A stretch of DNA of 64,000 bases from Misgurnus anguillicaudatus (taxonomy: Eukaryota; Chordata; Actinopteri; Cypriniformes; Cobitidae), in contig NC_073346.2 of the NCBI RefSeq assembly GCF_027580225.2, positions 13,046,001 to 13,110,000 of the forward strand. The letters are read 5' to 3'. The notes beneath the pieces are model-generated. The model worked only from the letters and a program-made list of their open reading frames with translations. It was not told the origin of the DNA and did not search any database. Each line of letters starts with the position of its first letter. Position 1 is the stretch's first letter. A program made the translations under genes and the position numbers. This document shows positions 36,818 to 47,842 of this stretch, one piece after another.

Positions 36818-38196
36818 GAAGCAGAATATGTTCAAATCAATGTTAGGTTTAATTGTTGGTGGGATGTTGTGTTACTGTGACCATAGCGAGCGATCTTCCC
36901 CACTTATAGGAAATATTTTACTATGTTGTTACCTAGACTTGGATAGATTGGTACATTCCTATCTTTTTTCGGTGCGTGCACTTTTGGTCTTTGTGCAGCG
37001 CGTTGTGGGTGTGTTGGCATTTGGCCTAGCCCCATTCATTCCTATGGCTCCAAACAAAAGTTTTATTTTGTGCCACCATACTTACTCGTGTAACTACTCA
37101 TGTAACAGTCTTTAAATAGTGAAAACATGGAAGTGTTTGGTGGCTTCTAAATTTATCCCCGTTTGGATCCTAGGGAGTGAATGGGGCTAGGCTGGATGCT
37201 GGCGCATTCATGACGCTCTGTATAGGGATTAAAGGTGCACACATTGAACAGGAGAGGTATGTATTAATTTGTTTAATTGAGGTGGGAACATAGTAAAATA
37301 TTGAAAAACTGTGGTGTTTTCCTTTAAAAAATAGGACAGGTGTGGCCTGTGTAGAAAAGTAGGTGTTTTATTCAGAAATGGAACTGAATAAAAAAATGAC
37401 CCACACAGATAAATAGTTTTTAATTCATTTTAAAAATAAGAATAATTTACTATTTCAAGGGGACTTTAAGTACCTAAATATAGCAGAAATTTAAACAATT
37501 GAGTCATATCAGCTTTTGTTAGCATGAATGTTTAGCACTAATTTCTGAACCATCACAGTTGAGCTCATCCATGTGGTGTTGAGAGACCGAGCTAAAAGAT
37601 TACTGATCTTATTACAGACGCTTTCTGTTATATTCCCCAAGAAGCTGAGCATTACAGCACTATCGCTACGAGTTAGCCATCAACGCCAATTTTCTTCCTG
37701 TCTGCCCAAGGGACCAATTACAGTTCAGGCAATAACACCCAGATATTCTGCTGGACCGGTGCGGAACGAAGCCGGGAAAACACGTGCAGACAGTTAGTCG
37801 GGAGCCGATGTTTTGTGGTTTATTACGCAAACACTTGAGTTAGCACATAATGGATGAATCGTAGGCAGATGAGTATAAGCGAATGAAGGGGTGCGCCAAA
37901 CAAAAAGAGCCATTATGCCACAGGTGTGCTTCAGTGAATGAGATTTCATCCTGTTAGACAATATAAAGTGAGGCAATAAATGCACGCTTACACACACAGT
38001 GCCTAACATGAAAAGGTTTGCCGCAGGGGCAATTAAATGTGTTCTGGCAATGGAGACGCATTGTCTGAGCCAACTTGTCAATTCTCTTCCTTCCACCTCC
38101 CCTCACAGACAAATCAAACTTTGAAGTGTTTTCCACAGATTACTTTCTGAGGAGTTTGTTTTTGAGCACAGGCACGGTAACGGCTCTCAGTGACTT
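36818..38196. other. Intergenic, no gene seen
   Basis: Includes the open frame 37573-37797 without recognisable features and a segment with TTTAAACAATTGAG. No repeat termini were identified. Confidence 0.35.
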
Positions 38197-38397
38197 AAAG
38201 GGATATTCACCCAAAAATAAAACGTCTTTTATCATTTATTCACCTTTAAACCTGCATTGCTTTGTTCTGCTGAAAGATTTTTTGAGAAATGTTTGTATCC
38301 AAACAGTTCTGGAGCACCATTGACTTCTTGGTATTGTTTTCCTACTATGGAAGTCAATGGTGCTCCTTGATGACAAACATTCCCTAAACTATCTTCT

Positions 38398-38617
38398 GGT
38401 AACACTTGTGAAGGGGTGTTCATAAGACTGACATGACACCTTTATAATCATGACATGACACGTGTCATGAACATGAAGGAGATTTATGCATGTTTATGAC
38501 AACTGTCATTAAGTGTCATTCGTTCAATTATGTCATTTTTAATGCAAAGATGACATTGTTTGAGATGTCTTTATTATGACATCTTGACAAAAACCAATAC
38601 ATCATAACTTGTCATAA
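38398..38617 (+). repeat. Left inverted end of the 9.3 kb element
   Basis: About 220 bp, rich in GTCAT and ATGAC words. It is the mirror of 47513-47733 with a few base changes and small gaps. Confidence 0.8.
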
Positions 38618-38745
38618 ATCTGTCATAATCATGATATAGAAACTTAGCTACCTAGCTTAATGGGTTAACATTACATTAAACTGGCACTTAAATGTCATTA
38701 AATGTCATTAATAGTCTGTCAAACAGACACATCAAAACATTATAC

Positions 38746-38951
38746 TTAAAGGAACAATATGTAGGATTGTGGCCAAAACTGGTACTGCAATCACACAACT
38801 GGTGGAGAATTCACAACATGACAACATAAACATCAGTTGAGGGCTGCGAGTGATATAAGTATTTGAAATGAACATGATTTCTTAATGTCTAGTGACAAAT
38901 CAGGACCATTTTATGATTAATTGATACATTTCTTACATACTGTTCCTTTAA
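38746..38951. mobile_element. TTAA-flanked element (AAAGGAACAATATGTAGG)
   Basis: The left end TTAAAGGAACAATATGTAGG is matched by the right end TACATACTGTTCCTTTAA, with TTAA on both edges. It is another short non-autonomous element, here inside the 9.3 kb element. Confidence 0.7.
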
Positions 38952-39302
38952 CTTTGTGTTTGTGCACAATAATTAAAAACTGACAACTAACAGAACTTGT
39001 TCTTCCTCACACAGAGGGTTTTAAAATTGTCTGACATAGAAGGAAAAATGAACAAAACAGTTAATTAATTTGAGCAATTTATTTATTTAATTTAATTCAA
39101 TTAACTGTTTTTCCAGCGTTATGGATGAAAATGGCTTAACCCATTATTGTAGTGTTTTCCCTTAATTTTTAGGTGATTTGGTCTCCAAATGCAATAAAAT
39201 ATAATTTTATTAATTTTAATTATTATCATTATTATACTTGAATGATTGATTTGATTTCTTAAACACATGGAGGAAACTTAAAAACCTTAAAAACATTATG
39301 AA

Positions 39303-42300
39303 ATGAAGAATATTTATGACGCTGTTGTAAAACTATTTGACAGAGTATTAACACTTAATGACATTTTAATGACGAATTATATTTGTACCACCGTAGCTGA
39401 GGTCAAGAAAAATATTTATGACACTGTTATAAAACTATATGACAGAGTATTAACACTTAATGACATTTTAATGACGAATTATATTTGTACCACTGTAGTT
39501 GAGGTCAAGAAAAATATTTATGACGCTGTTATAAAACTATATGATAGAGTATTAACACTTAATGACATTTTATTTACAAATTATATTTGTATCACTGTAG
39601 CTGAGGTCAAGAAAAATATTAATGACGCTGTTATAAAACTATATGATAGAGTATTAACACTTAATGACATTTTAATGACAAATTATATTTGTACCACTGT
39701 AGTTGAGGTCAAGAAAAATATTTATGACGCTGTTATAAAACTATATGACAGAGTATTAACACTTAATGACATTTTAATGACAAATTATATTTGTACCACT
39801 GTAGTTGAGGTCAAGAAAAATATTTATGACGCTGTTATAAAACTATTTGATAGAGTATTAACACTTAATGACATTTTAATGACGAATTATATTTGTACCA
39901 CCGTAGTTGAGGTCAAGAAAAATATTTATGACGCTGTTATAAAACTATATGACAGAGTATTAACACTTAATGACATTTTAATGATGAATTATATTTGTAC
40001 CACTGTAGTTGAGGTCAAGAAAAATATTTATGACGCTGTTATAAAACTATATGACAGAGTATTAACACTTAATGACATTTTAATGACGAATTATATTTGT
40101 ACCACTGTAGTTGAGGTCAAGAAAAATATTTATGACGCTGTTATAAAACTATATGACAGAGTATTAACACTTAATGACATTTTAATGACGAATTATATTT
40201 GTACCACCGTAGCTGAGGTCAAGAAAAATATTTATGACACTGTTATAAAACTATATGACAGAGTATTAACACTTAATGACATTTTAATGACAAATTATAT
40301 TTGTACCACCGTAGTTGAGGTCAAGAAAAATATTTATGACACTGTTATAAAACTATATGACAGAGTATTAACACTTAATGACATTTTAATGACAAATTAT
40401 ATTTGTACCACCGTAGCTGAGGTCAAGAAAAATATTTATGACACTGTTATAAAACTATATGACAGAGTATTAACACTTAATGACATTTTAATGACAAATT
40501 ATATTTGTACCACTGTAGTTGAGGTCAAGAAAAATATTTATGACGCTGTTATAAAACTATTTGACAGAGTATTAACACTTAATGACATTTTAATGACAAA
40601 TTATATTTGTATCACTGTAGTTGAGGTCAAGAAAAATATTTATGACGCTGTTATAAAACTATTTGACAGAGTATTAACAGTTTATGACATTTTTATGACA
40701 AATTATATTTGTATCACTGTAGTTGAGGTCAAGAAAAATATTTATGACGCTGTTATAAAACTATTTGACAGAGTATTAACAGTTTATGACATTTTTATGA
40801 CAAATTATATTTGTATCACTGTAGTTGAGGTCAAGAAAAATATTTATGACACTGTTATAAAACTATATGACAGAGTATTAACACTTAATGACATTTTAAT
40901 GACGAATTATATTTGTACCACTGTAGTTGAGGTCAAGAAAAATATTAATGACGCTGTTATAAAACTATATGACAGAGTATTAACACTTAATGACATTTTA
41001 ATGACAAATTATATTTGTACCACTGTAGTTGAGGTCAAGAAAAATATTTGACGCTGTTATAAAACTATTTGACAGAGTATTAACACTTAATGACATTTTA
41101 ATGACGAATTATATTTGTACCACCGTAGCTGAGGTCAAGAAAAATATTTATGACACTGTTATAAAACTATATGACAGAGTATTAACACTTAATGACATTT
41201 TAATGACGAATTATATTTGTACCACTGTAGTTGAGGTCAAGAAAAATATTTATGACGCTGTTATAAAACTATATGACAGAGTATTAACACTTAATGAGAT
41301 TTTAATGACAAATTATATTTGTGCTACTTTAGTTGAGGTCAAGAAAAATATTTATGACGCTGTTATAAAACTATATGACAGAGTATTAACACTTAATGAC
41401 ATTTTAATGACAAATTATATTTGTACCACTGTAGTTGAGGTCAAGAAAAATATTTATGACGCTGTTATAAAACTATATGACAGAGTGTTAACACTTAATG
41501 ACATTTTAATGACGAATTATATTTGTACCACCGTAGTTGAGGTCAAGAAAAATATTTATGACGCTGTTATAAAACTATATGACAGAGTATTAACACTTAA
41601 TGACATTTTAATGATGAATTATATTTGTACCACTGTAGTTGAGGTCAAGAAAAATATTTATGACGCTGTTATAAAACTATATGACAGAGTATTAACACTT
41701 AATGACATTTTAATGACGAATTATATTTGTACCACTGTAGTTGAGGTCAAGAAAAATATTTATGACGCTGTTATAAAACTATATGACAGAGTATTAACAC
41801 TTAATGACATTTTAATGACGAATTATATTTGTATCACTGTAGTTGAGGTCAAGAAAAATATTTATGACGCTGTTATAAAACTATATGACAGAGTATTAAC
41901 ACTTAATGACATTTTAATGACGAATTATATTTGTACCACTGTAGTTGAGGTCAAGAAAAATATTTATGACGCTGTTATAAAACTATATGACAGAGTATTA
42001 ACACTTAATGACATTTTAATGACGAATTATATTTGTACCACCGTAGCTGAGGTCAAGAAAAATATTTATGACACTGTTATAAAACTATATGACAGAGTAT
42101 TAACACTTAATGACATTTTAATGACAAATTATATTTGTACCACCGTAGCTGATGTCAAGAAAAATATTTATGACGCCTTTATAATACTATATGACAGAGT
42201 ATTAACACTTAATGACATTTTAATGATAAATTATATTTGTACCACTGTAGTTGAGGTCAAGAAAAATATTTATGACGCTGTTATAAAACTATTTGACAGA

Positions 42301-42359
42301 GTATTAACACTTAATGACATTTTAATGACAAATTATATTTGTACCACTGTAGTTGAGGT
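39303..42359 (+). repeat. 102 bp tandem array, left part (about 30 units)
   Basis: A head-to-tail repeat with period 102 bp. A typical unit contains TATGACGCTGTTATAAAACT, GAGTATTAACACTTAATGAC and ATTATATTTGTACCACTGTA. Units differ by single bases that recur in the same order every 17 units: the ATGATGAATTA variant near 39982 and 41613, and a two-base-shortened unit (AATATTTGACG) at about 41046. This gives a higher-order repeat of about 1.73 kb. The period is 34 codons, so long open frames (582 and 447 codons) appear, but there is no start context, splice signal or known domain. Confidence 0.95.
42352..42359 (+). repeat. Target site duplication GTTGAGGT (left)
   Basis: GTTGAGGT belongs to a 102 bp unit. 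The same eight bases follow the hAT-type element at 46864-46871. Confidence 0.85.
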
Positions 42360-42719
42360 CAGGGCCGTTTGAAGGAATTTGGGGGCCCCAAGCAAAATGG
42401 ACATGGAGGCCCCCCCACATGCACGCAAAGCCTACAGGAACCACAGCATAGCCATACAGTTTAAAATTTACAGTTTAATGTTTATTTACACAGTTTGGTG
42501 GGAATTCAATAGTGATTTGCACTGTTTTTTTTCTAACAATATGACAGCACACACTTATCAGTTTAAACTTTGGGCTGGGCCTGATATCAGCTATAACTAG
42601 ATATTAAAGTTTGAAGACAAACTTTATGTTGGCTTGAAAAAGCGTAGCTTGAACGTTTAAAACGGTTTGACAGAAGTTTAGTTTAGTAGGCTATCTGGCT
42701 GTTAGAATGTTTAAGTATG

Positions 42720-44205
42720 AAGGTAGCATGATTTAACATGATGCTAACATGATAAGCATGAATATAGCATGATGGTATCATGATAAGCATGAAGCTGGCA
42801 TGATGCTAGCATGATTAGCATGATGCTAGCATGATGTTAACATGATTAGCATGAAGCTAGCATGATGCTAGTATGATTAGCATGATGCTGGCATGATAAG
42901 CATGAAGCTAGCATGATGCTAGCATGATTAGCATGAAGCTAGCATGATGCTAGCATGATTAGCATAAAGCTAGCATGATGCTAGCATGATTAGCATGAAG
43001 CTAGCATGATGTTAGCATGATTAGCATGAAGTTAGCATGATGCTAGCATGATTAGCATGAAGCTAGCATGATGCTAGCATGATTAGCATGAAGCTAGCAT
43101 GATTTTAGCATGATAAGCATGAAGCTAGCATGATGCTAGCATGATTAGCATGATTAGCATGAAGCTAGCATGAAGTTAGCATGATGCTAGCATGATTAGC
43201 ATGAAGCTAGCATGATGCTAGCATGATTAGCATGAAGCTAGCATGATGCTAGCATGATTAGCATGAAGCTAGCATGAAGTTAGCATGATGCTAGCATGAT
43301 TAGCATGAAGCTAGCATGATGCTAGCATTATTAGCAATAAGTTAGCATGAAGTTAGCATGATGCTAGCATGAAGCTAGCATGATGTTAGCATGATTAGCA
43401 TGATTAGCATGAAGCTAGCATGATGCTAGCATGATTAGCATGAAGCTAGCATGATGTTAGCATGATTAGCATGAAGCTAGCATGATGTTAGCATGATTAG
43501 CATGAAGCTAGCATGATGCTAGCATGATTAGCAATAAGCTAGCATGAAGTTAGCATGATGCTAGCATGATTAGCATAAAGCTAGCATGTTGCTAGCATGA
43601 TTAGCATGATGTTAGCATGATTAGCATGATGTTAGCATGATTAGCATAAAGCTAGCATGTTGCTAGCATGATTAGCATGAAGCTAGCATGATGTTAACAT
43701 GATTAGCATGAAGCTAGCATGATTATCATGATTAGCATGAAGCTAACATGATGTTAGCATGATTAGCATGAAGCTAGCATGATGCTAACATGAATAGCAT
43801 GAAACTAGCATGATTGTAACAAGATTAGCATGAAGTTAGCATGATTCTAGCATGATTAGCATGAAGCTAGCATGATTCTAGCATGATTCGCATGAAGCTA
43901 ACATGATGTTAGCATGATTAGCATGAAGCTAGCATGAGGCTAGCATGATTAGCATGAAGTAAGCATGAGGTTAGCATGATTAGCATGAAGCTAGCATGAT
44001 TTAACGTAAAGCTAGCATGATTAGCATGATGCTAACATGATTAGCATGAAGCTAGCACTATTTAGCGTGCAGCTAACAAGATTTAACATGAAGTTAGCAT
44101 GATTTAGCATGAAGTTAGCAAGATTTATTAAGAAATTAGCATAAAGCTAGCATGAAACTAGCATGAAGCTAGTATGACTTAGCATGGAGCTAGCATGAAG
44201 CTAAC
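42720..44205 (+). repeat. 31 bp satellite of GCTAGCATGA subunits
   Basis: About 1.5 kb. The main unit is AGCTAGCATGATGCTAGCATG plus ATTAGCATGA (31 bp), itself built from three roughly 10-11 bp subunits (TGCTAGCATGA or TTAGCATGA). Units drift in order and sequence toward the right end. It has no stable long reading frame. Confidence 0.92.
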
Positions 44206-44960
44206 ATGACCCAAAGACCCAACCCCCATGTCTCTATGATGTTCAGACCAAGAGATATAAGGCTTTGTTTATTATGTTGCTAGGGTGCTCATATTTGGTA
44301 GCTAGGGGCGTGGCTTAACACCTCAATAAGAATCCTATTAAGATTGATTGGATGCCTGAGTAAAATGAGCCCACCCCTATGTCTCTATGACACTCTGGTG
44401 CAAAGATATCCATCTGGGCTTTTTATAATGGAAGTCTATGGGAGATGTTGCTAGGGTACCCAAAATTGTTGCTAGGGGCGTGGCTTAATAGCTCTGGGGC
44501 GATCCTAAGAGAGTAATTGGATGACTGAGTGAAATGAACCCACCCCCATGTCTCTACGACACTCTAAAGTGAAGATATTCCATCTGGGACGCTTTTATTC
44601 CCTTATATGGGCATGTTTCCTGCCCCATTATAAGTCAATGGGAAATTTTGGGGGCCTCTCACACCCCAGGGGTACAGCTTACACCCCATTTTGATGTATG
44701 TTCTTACAGAGCCTGTCAGCCTCCTTAAATGTGGTAAGCCACAAGTTTCTACAAGTTTCTCACTCGCAGCTAGGACCCGTCAAAGTTTGTCTCCATGTTA
44801 AGTAAATGGGAGTTTTGGGGTCTTTGAGCGCCCCGTTTAGGAATTCGGAAGGTCCCATCAGTTAGAAAAGATATAGCACACTAAGTCAGACCAGTCTTAA
44901 GGTCCGTGGGAAATTTGGTGCATGTAGCTTGAAAGCTCTAGGACGAGTTAGTGTCAGAAA
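44206..44960. repeat. Duplicated blocks next to the satellite
   Basis: Two blocks of roughly 170 bp share CCCCCATGTCTCTATGA, GTTGCTAGGG, GCTAGGGGCGTGGCTTAA and GGATGACTGAGT-like sequence. They belong to the TATGTTGGCTT element. Confidence 0.6.
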
Positions 44961-45037
44961 TTTTGGGGTGCTAAGAAGAATAATAATAATAAGTTTAAAA
45001 GCAATAACAATATGTTGGCTTTTTCAAAGCCAACATA

Positions 45038-46617
45038 ATTATAGAGCTTGTGGTACCTTGTGCTATAGAGGAAACATCAGCACTGAGAAGTGATGCATCT
45101 GTTGATGTTGAGGATGACGTTGATGGTGTAGCTGGGAAAATAATTGGAAAAAAAATCTGAAATTACCTGTTTAGTACATTTCACCATTTCACTGTTAGCA
45201 TATTGAAAGAGGTCACTATAAACAGCTCAGTGAGAGAAATTCACTCTACCTTCATCAGTGGATGTATCTTTAGGAAGAGCCTGCGCGCTGACAAATTTAA
45301 GCAAAGCACCTTGAGAGAGAAAGAAAAGATGGTAACACTTTATAATAACAATCATATAAAGATGGTAAATTGATAGTTAATTAATCTTTAATTGTCATTT
45401 AGCTGTTAGCAAACAGTCTTTTTACTGTTAACAAACAATGAAATTATAATTAAATGACTAATTATTAGTAGTGTTGTAAATTAACAGTTTTTGTAACACA
45501 CATATCTATCATATAATATATTAGGTATCGGGTAATGATTAAAAATGCTTGTAGATCTTTAAGAAACCATTTTTAAAACATCTATAAACATTACATAGAT
45601 CGACGGACCAAATATTCCTAACACTTTGTTAAGGGTTACTAACTTAGTTGGTTTGTAAACTGTCTATAAACATAGACAAAGTTGCAACAAATGACTATAA
45701 TACTTTGTTAAATAGTTAATAAACAGTAACAGTGAAACATGCGAGTTGTCCTGATACTGTACTTGTAACAGTGTAAACATTGCTACACAGAATAAAGTAA
45801 CTGTTCAAGATCTGTTGGTAACTTATGTCATATTTGCATAAACTGTCACTACTGTATATCCTGACACTAGCACATTAGGATATGCTATGAAAAAATAATG
45901 TTCCTCTGCCTCTTTCTGGTAAATAACGTATAGATTGTTTACAAAGTATTTATTAAGTAAAACGATCGGTTTGCTAACAGTTAAATGACAATAACTAAAG
46001 ATTAAATAACTAACAATTTACCATCTATTAATGATGGTTATTATAAAGGGTTACAGAAAAGATATGTTAGCAATAGCATTTCCAAATTTTGATATTTATA
46101 AGAGATGCGGCTGCTTTCACAAACACCAATGCTTAAAAACTTCCCAAGCTATTGTTTGATGCACAGAATTTATCGTGTCGTTTTCCTAACCCCATTTGGT
46201 AGATACATTATTTTGTTAAATAGATTATCACGGTGTGGAATAGTTCGTTTCATTAACACTTTCATTTAAACCTATTAGCTACAGCAACGTCATGGAATTA
46301 AACAGCGATTTTGAAACAGATCTGCGTCTTCCTTATCTCGTTAAAAACATATTACAGTATATGTAACCATATTCCATTTGTTCGAGAAAAAAGTTGACTA
46401 ACTGTTCGTTACAAGCAGCATTTGCTGTCAGGCAGGTAACGTTATAGCTAACATAAACAGATTTTTGCTACTGCCTACCTGCTGCAAAATTACATCATTT
46501 GCACAAGACAAGTTGAGCTATTTCATCCAATGTAAATTATTACTTACCACTATCTTGTTTTTTCTTATACTCCTCTTCCTTTCTTTTCTGGCTTCCAGAA
46601 GCATAAATCCGCTTCAT
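45038..46617 (-). pseudogene. hAT transposase N-terminal exons (ZMYM-like), truncated
   Basis: Three - strand exons join in frame at canonical splice sites. Exon 46617-46548 starts with ATG and encodes MKRIYASGSQKRKEEEYKKK, a basic N-terminus. Exon 45309-45250 encodes GALLKFVSAQALPKD. Exon 45131 to about 45038 encodes ATPSTSSSTSTDASLLS and a further Ser/Thr-rich stretch. A basic KRK-rich start followed by GALLKF is familiar from hAT transposases annotated as zinc finger MYM-type proteins. The frame runs into the inserted TATGTTGGCTT element, so the BED finger and catalytic domain are missing. The intron between the first two exons holds a short element (45331-46055). The family assignment is by remembered pattern. 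Confidence 0.7.
45331..46055. mobile_element. 725 bp short element with target duplication GAAAAGAT
   Basis: The left end GGTAACACTTTATAATAACA and the right end (inverted TGTAACCCTTTATAATAACC) form inverted repeats that continue through GATGGTAAATTG. It is flanked by GAAAAGAT at 45323-45330 and 46056-46063. It lies in an intron of the hAT transposase remnant. The GGTAACACTT terminus is shared with the 9.3 kb element. Confidence 0.8.
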
Positions 46618-46863
46618 GATGACTGCCGAAGTTTTGTATTTTGCCGGCAGCAGAGATCACATGGTTGGCTGGCTGCCTGTTGTCAGCGACTAGTACTGAG
46701 AGGGGGCCCCCTTGAGGGGGATTCCGATAATAACAGTGTCATTGCATTTTACTGCATCGTATTGACTATCAAAGGGACACAGTTTGTCGTTGTCTTGGGG
46801 CCCCAGAAAATTCCGGGGCCCCAAGCAATTGCTTGGTTTGCTTGCCTTGTCGCGACGGGCCTG

Positions 46864-47465
46864 GTTGAGGTCAAGAAAAATATTTATGACGCTGTTATAA
46901 AACTATTTGACAGAGTATTAACAGTTTATGACATTTTTATGACAAATTATATTTGTATCACTGTAGTTGAGGTCAAGAAAAATATTTATGACGCTGTTAT
47001 AAAACTATTTGACAGAGTATTAACAGTTTATGACATTTTTATGACAAATTATATTTGTATCACTGTAGTTGAGGTCAAGAAAAATATTTATGACACTGTT
47101 ATAAAACTATATGACAGAGTATTAACACTTAATGACATTTTAATGACGAATTATATTTGTACCACTGTAGTTGAGGTCAAGAAAAATATTAATGACGCTG
47201 TTATAAAACTATATGACAGAGTATTAACACTTAATGACATTTTAATGACAAATTATATTTGTACCACTGTAGTTGAGGTCAAGAAAAATATTTGACGCTG
47301 TTATAAAACTATTTGACAGAGTATTAACACTTAATGACATTTTAATGACGAATTATATTTGTACACTGTAGTTGAGGTCAACAAAAATAATCATGATGCT
47401 GTTATAAAACTATATGACAGAGTATTAACACTTAATGACATTTTAATGGCAAATTCAATTTGTAT
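46864..47465 (+). repeat. 102 bp tandem array, right part (about 6 units)
   Basis: Resumes exactly at the unit position where 42359 stops. It has two units with the GTATTAACAGTTTATGAC variant, then the AATATTAATGACGC variant, then the shortened AATATTTGACG unit at 47286, in the order seen at 40620-41050. The last two units are more diverged. The 276-codon open frame here joins hAT sequence to repeat units and is not a gene. Confidence 0.93.
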
Positions 47466-47512
47466 CACTGGTAAAAAAGTGCTCAGTTATGTTGTCTTGG
47501 CAATGTCAAGTT

Positions 47513-47733
47513 GTCATGATAAGTTATGATGTATTGGTTTATGTCAAGTTGTCATAACAAAGACATCTCAAACAAGTCATCTTTGCATTAAAAAATTACA
47601 TAAACAAATGACACTTAATGACAGTTGTCATAAATGTTCATAAAATCTCCTTCATTTTCATGACACGTGTCATGTCATGATTATTAAGGTGTCATGTCAG
47701 TCTTATGAACACCCCTTCAAGTAAAGTGTTATC
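47513..47733 (-). repeat. Right inverted end of the 9.3 kb element
   Basis: The mirror of 38398-38617. It ends ACACCCCTTCAAGTAAAGTG then TTATC. Confidence 0.8.
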
Positions 47734-47842
47734 TATCTTCTTTTGTGTTCACCAGAACAAAGAAACTTTTACAGATTTGGAACAACATGAGGTTGAGTAA
47801 ATGATGACACAAGCTTCATTTTTGGGTGAACTATCCCTTTAA

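Larger units (their letters stand above)
42625..45037. mobile_element. TATGTTGGCTT element carrying a satellite
   Basis: Begins TATGTTGGCTTGAAAAAGCG and ends in the hairpin TATGTTGGCTTTTTC...GCCAACATA at 45011-45037. Its interior has the 31 bp GCTAGCATGA satellite, then two similar roughly 170 bp blocks (each with GCTAGGGGCGTGGCTTAA) and a TAGCTTGAAAGCTCTAGGAC tail. A short relative with TATGTTGGCTTGAGAAA and the same tail complement is at 59809-59990. The transposon class is unknown. Confidence 0.65.
42360..46863 (-). mobile_element. hAT-type transposon, deletion derivative (4.5 kb)
   Basis: Ends CAGGGCCG (left) and CGGGCCTG (right), with subterminal GGGGGCCCC on both sides, and is flanked by exact 8 bp copies of GTTGAGGT. 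It sits inside a 102 bp unit. Removing it and one target copy restores an uninterrupted array with the right unit order. On the - strand the right third keeps three short transposase exons (46617 to 45038). The catalytic region is absent and its place is taken by an element with a 31 bp satellite. Confidence 0.85.
38398..47733. mobile_element. 9.3 kb composite element with about 220 bp inverted ends and 8 bp target duplication
   Basis: The left end GGTAACACTTGTGAAGGGGT (to about 38617) and the inverted right end (about 47513-47733, read on the - strand GATAACACTTTACTTGAAGG) are highly alike for about 220 bp, both including GTGTTCATAAGACTGACATG and ATGACACGTGTCATGA. It is flanked by TATCTTCT at 38390-38397 and 47734-47741. 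An 8 bp target duplication fits hAT-type transposition. No transposase is present. The interior is mostly a 102 bp tandem array plus later insertions. Confidence 0.8.
38197..47842. mobile_element. AAAGGGATA-type MITE (about 300 bp) split by a 9.3 kb insertion
   Basis: The left part 38197-38397 begins AAAGGGATATTCACCCAAAA. The right part 47742-47842 ends TTTGGGTGAACTATCCCTTT. Together they form an inverted-repeat element of about 302 bp of a family common in cyprinids (also seen near 28329, 50575, 55639 and 62413). The two parts are separated by the element 38398-47733, which is flanked by the duplicated TATCTTCT. Confidence 0.8.

Noticed and set aside
39303..42372. Two very long open frames (582 and 447 codons) that look like a repeat protein gene
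   Set aside because: They coincide exactly with a 102 bp tandem array inside a transposon. The period is divisible by three, there is no splice or promoter context, and the frame ends at a unit with a two-base deletion.
42720..44205. Possible CRISPR-like regular array
   Set aside because: The units abut without unique spacers and the sequence is eukaryotic, so it is a satellite.
46465..47295. 276-codon open frame
   Set aside because: It runs from hAT terminal sequence (read on the wrong strand) across the target duplication into repeat units, so it is a chance fusion.
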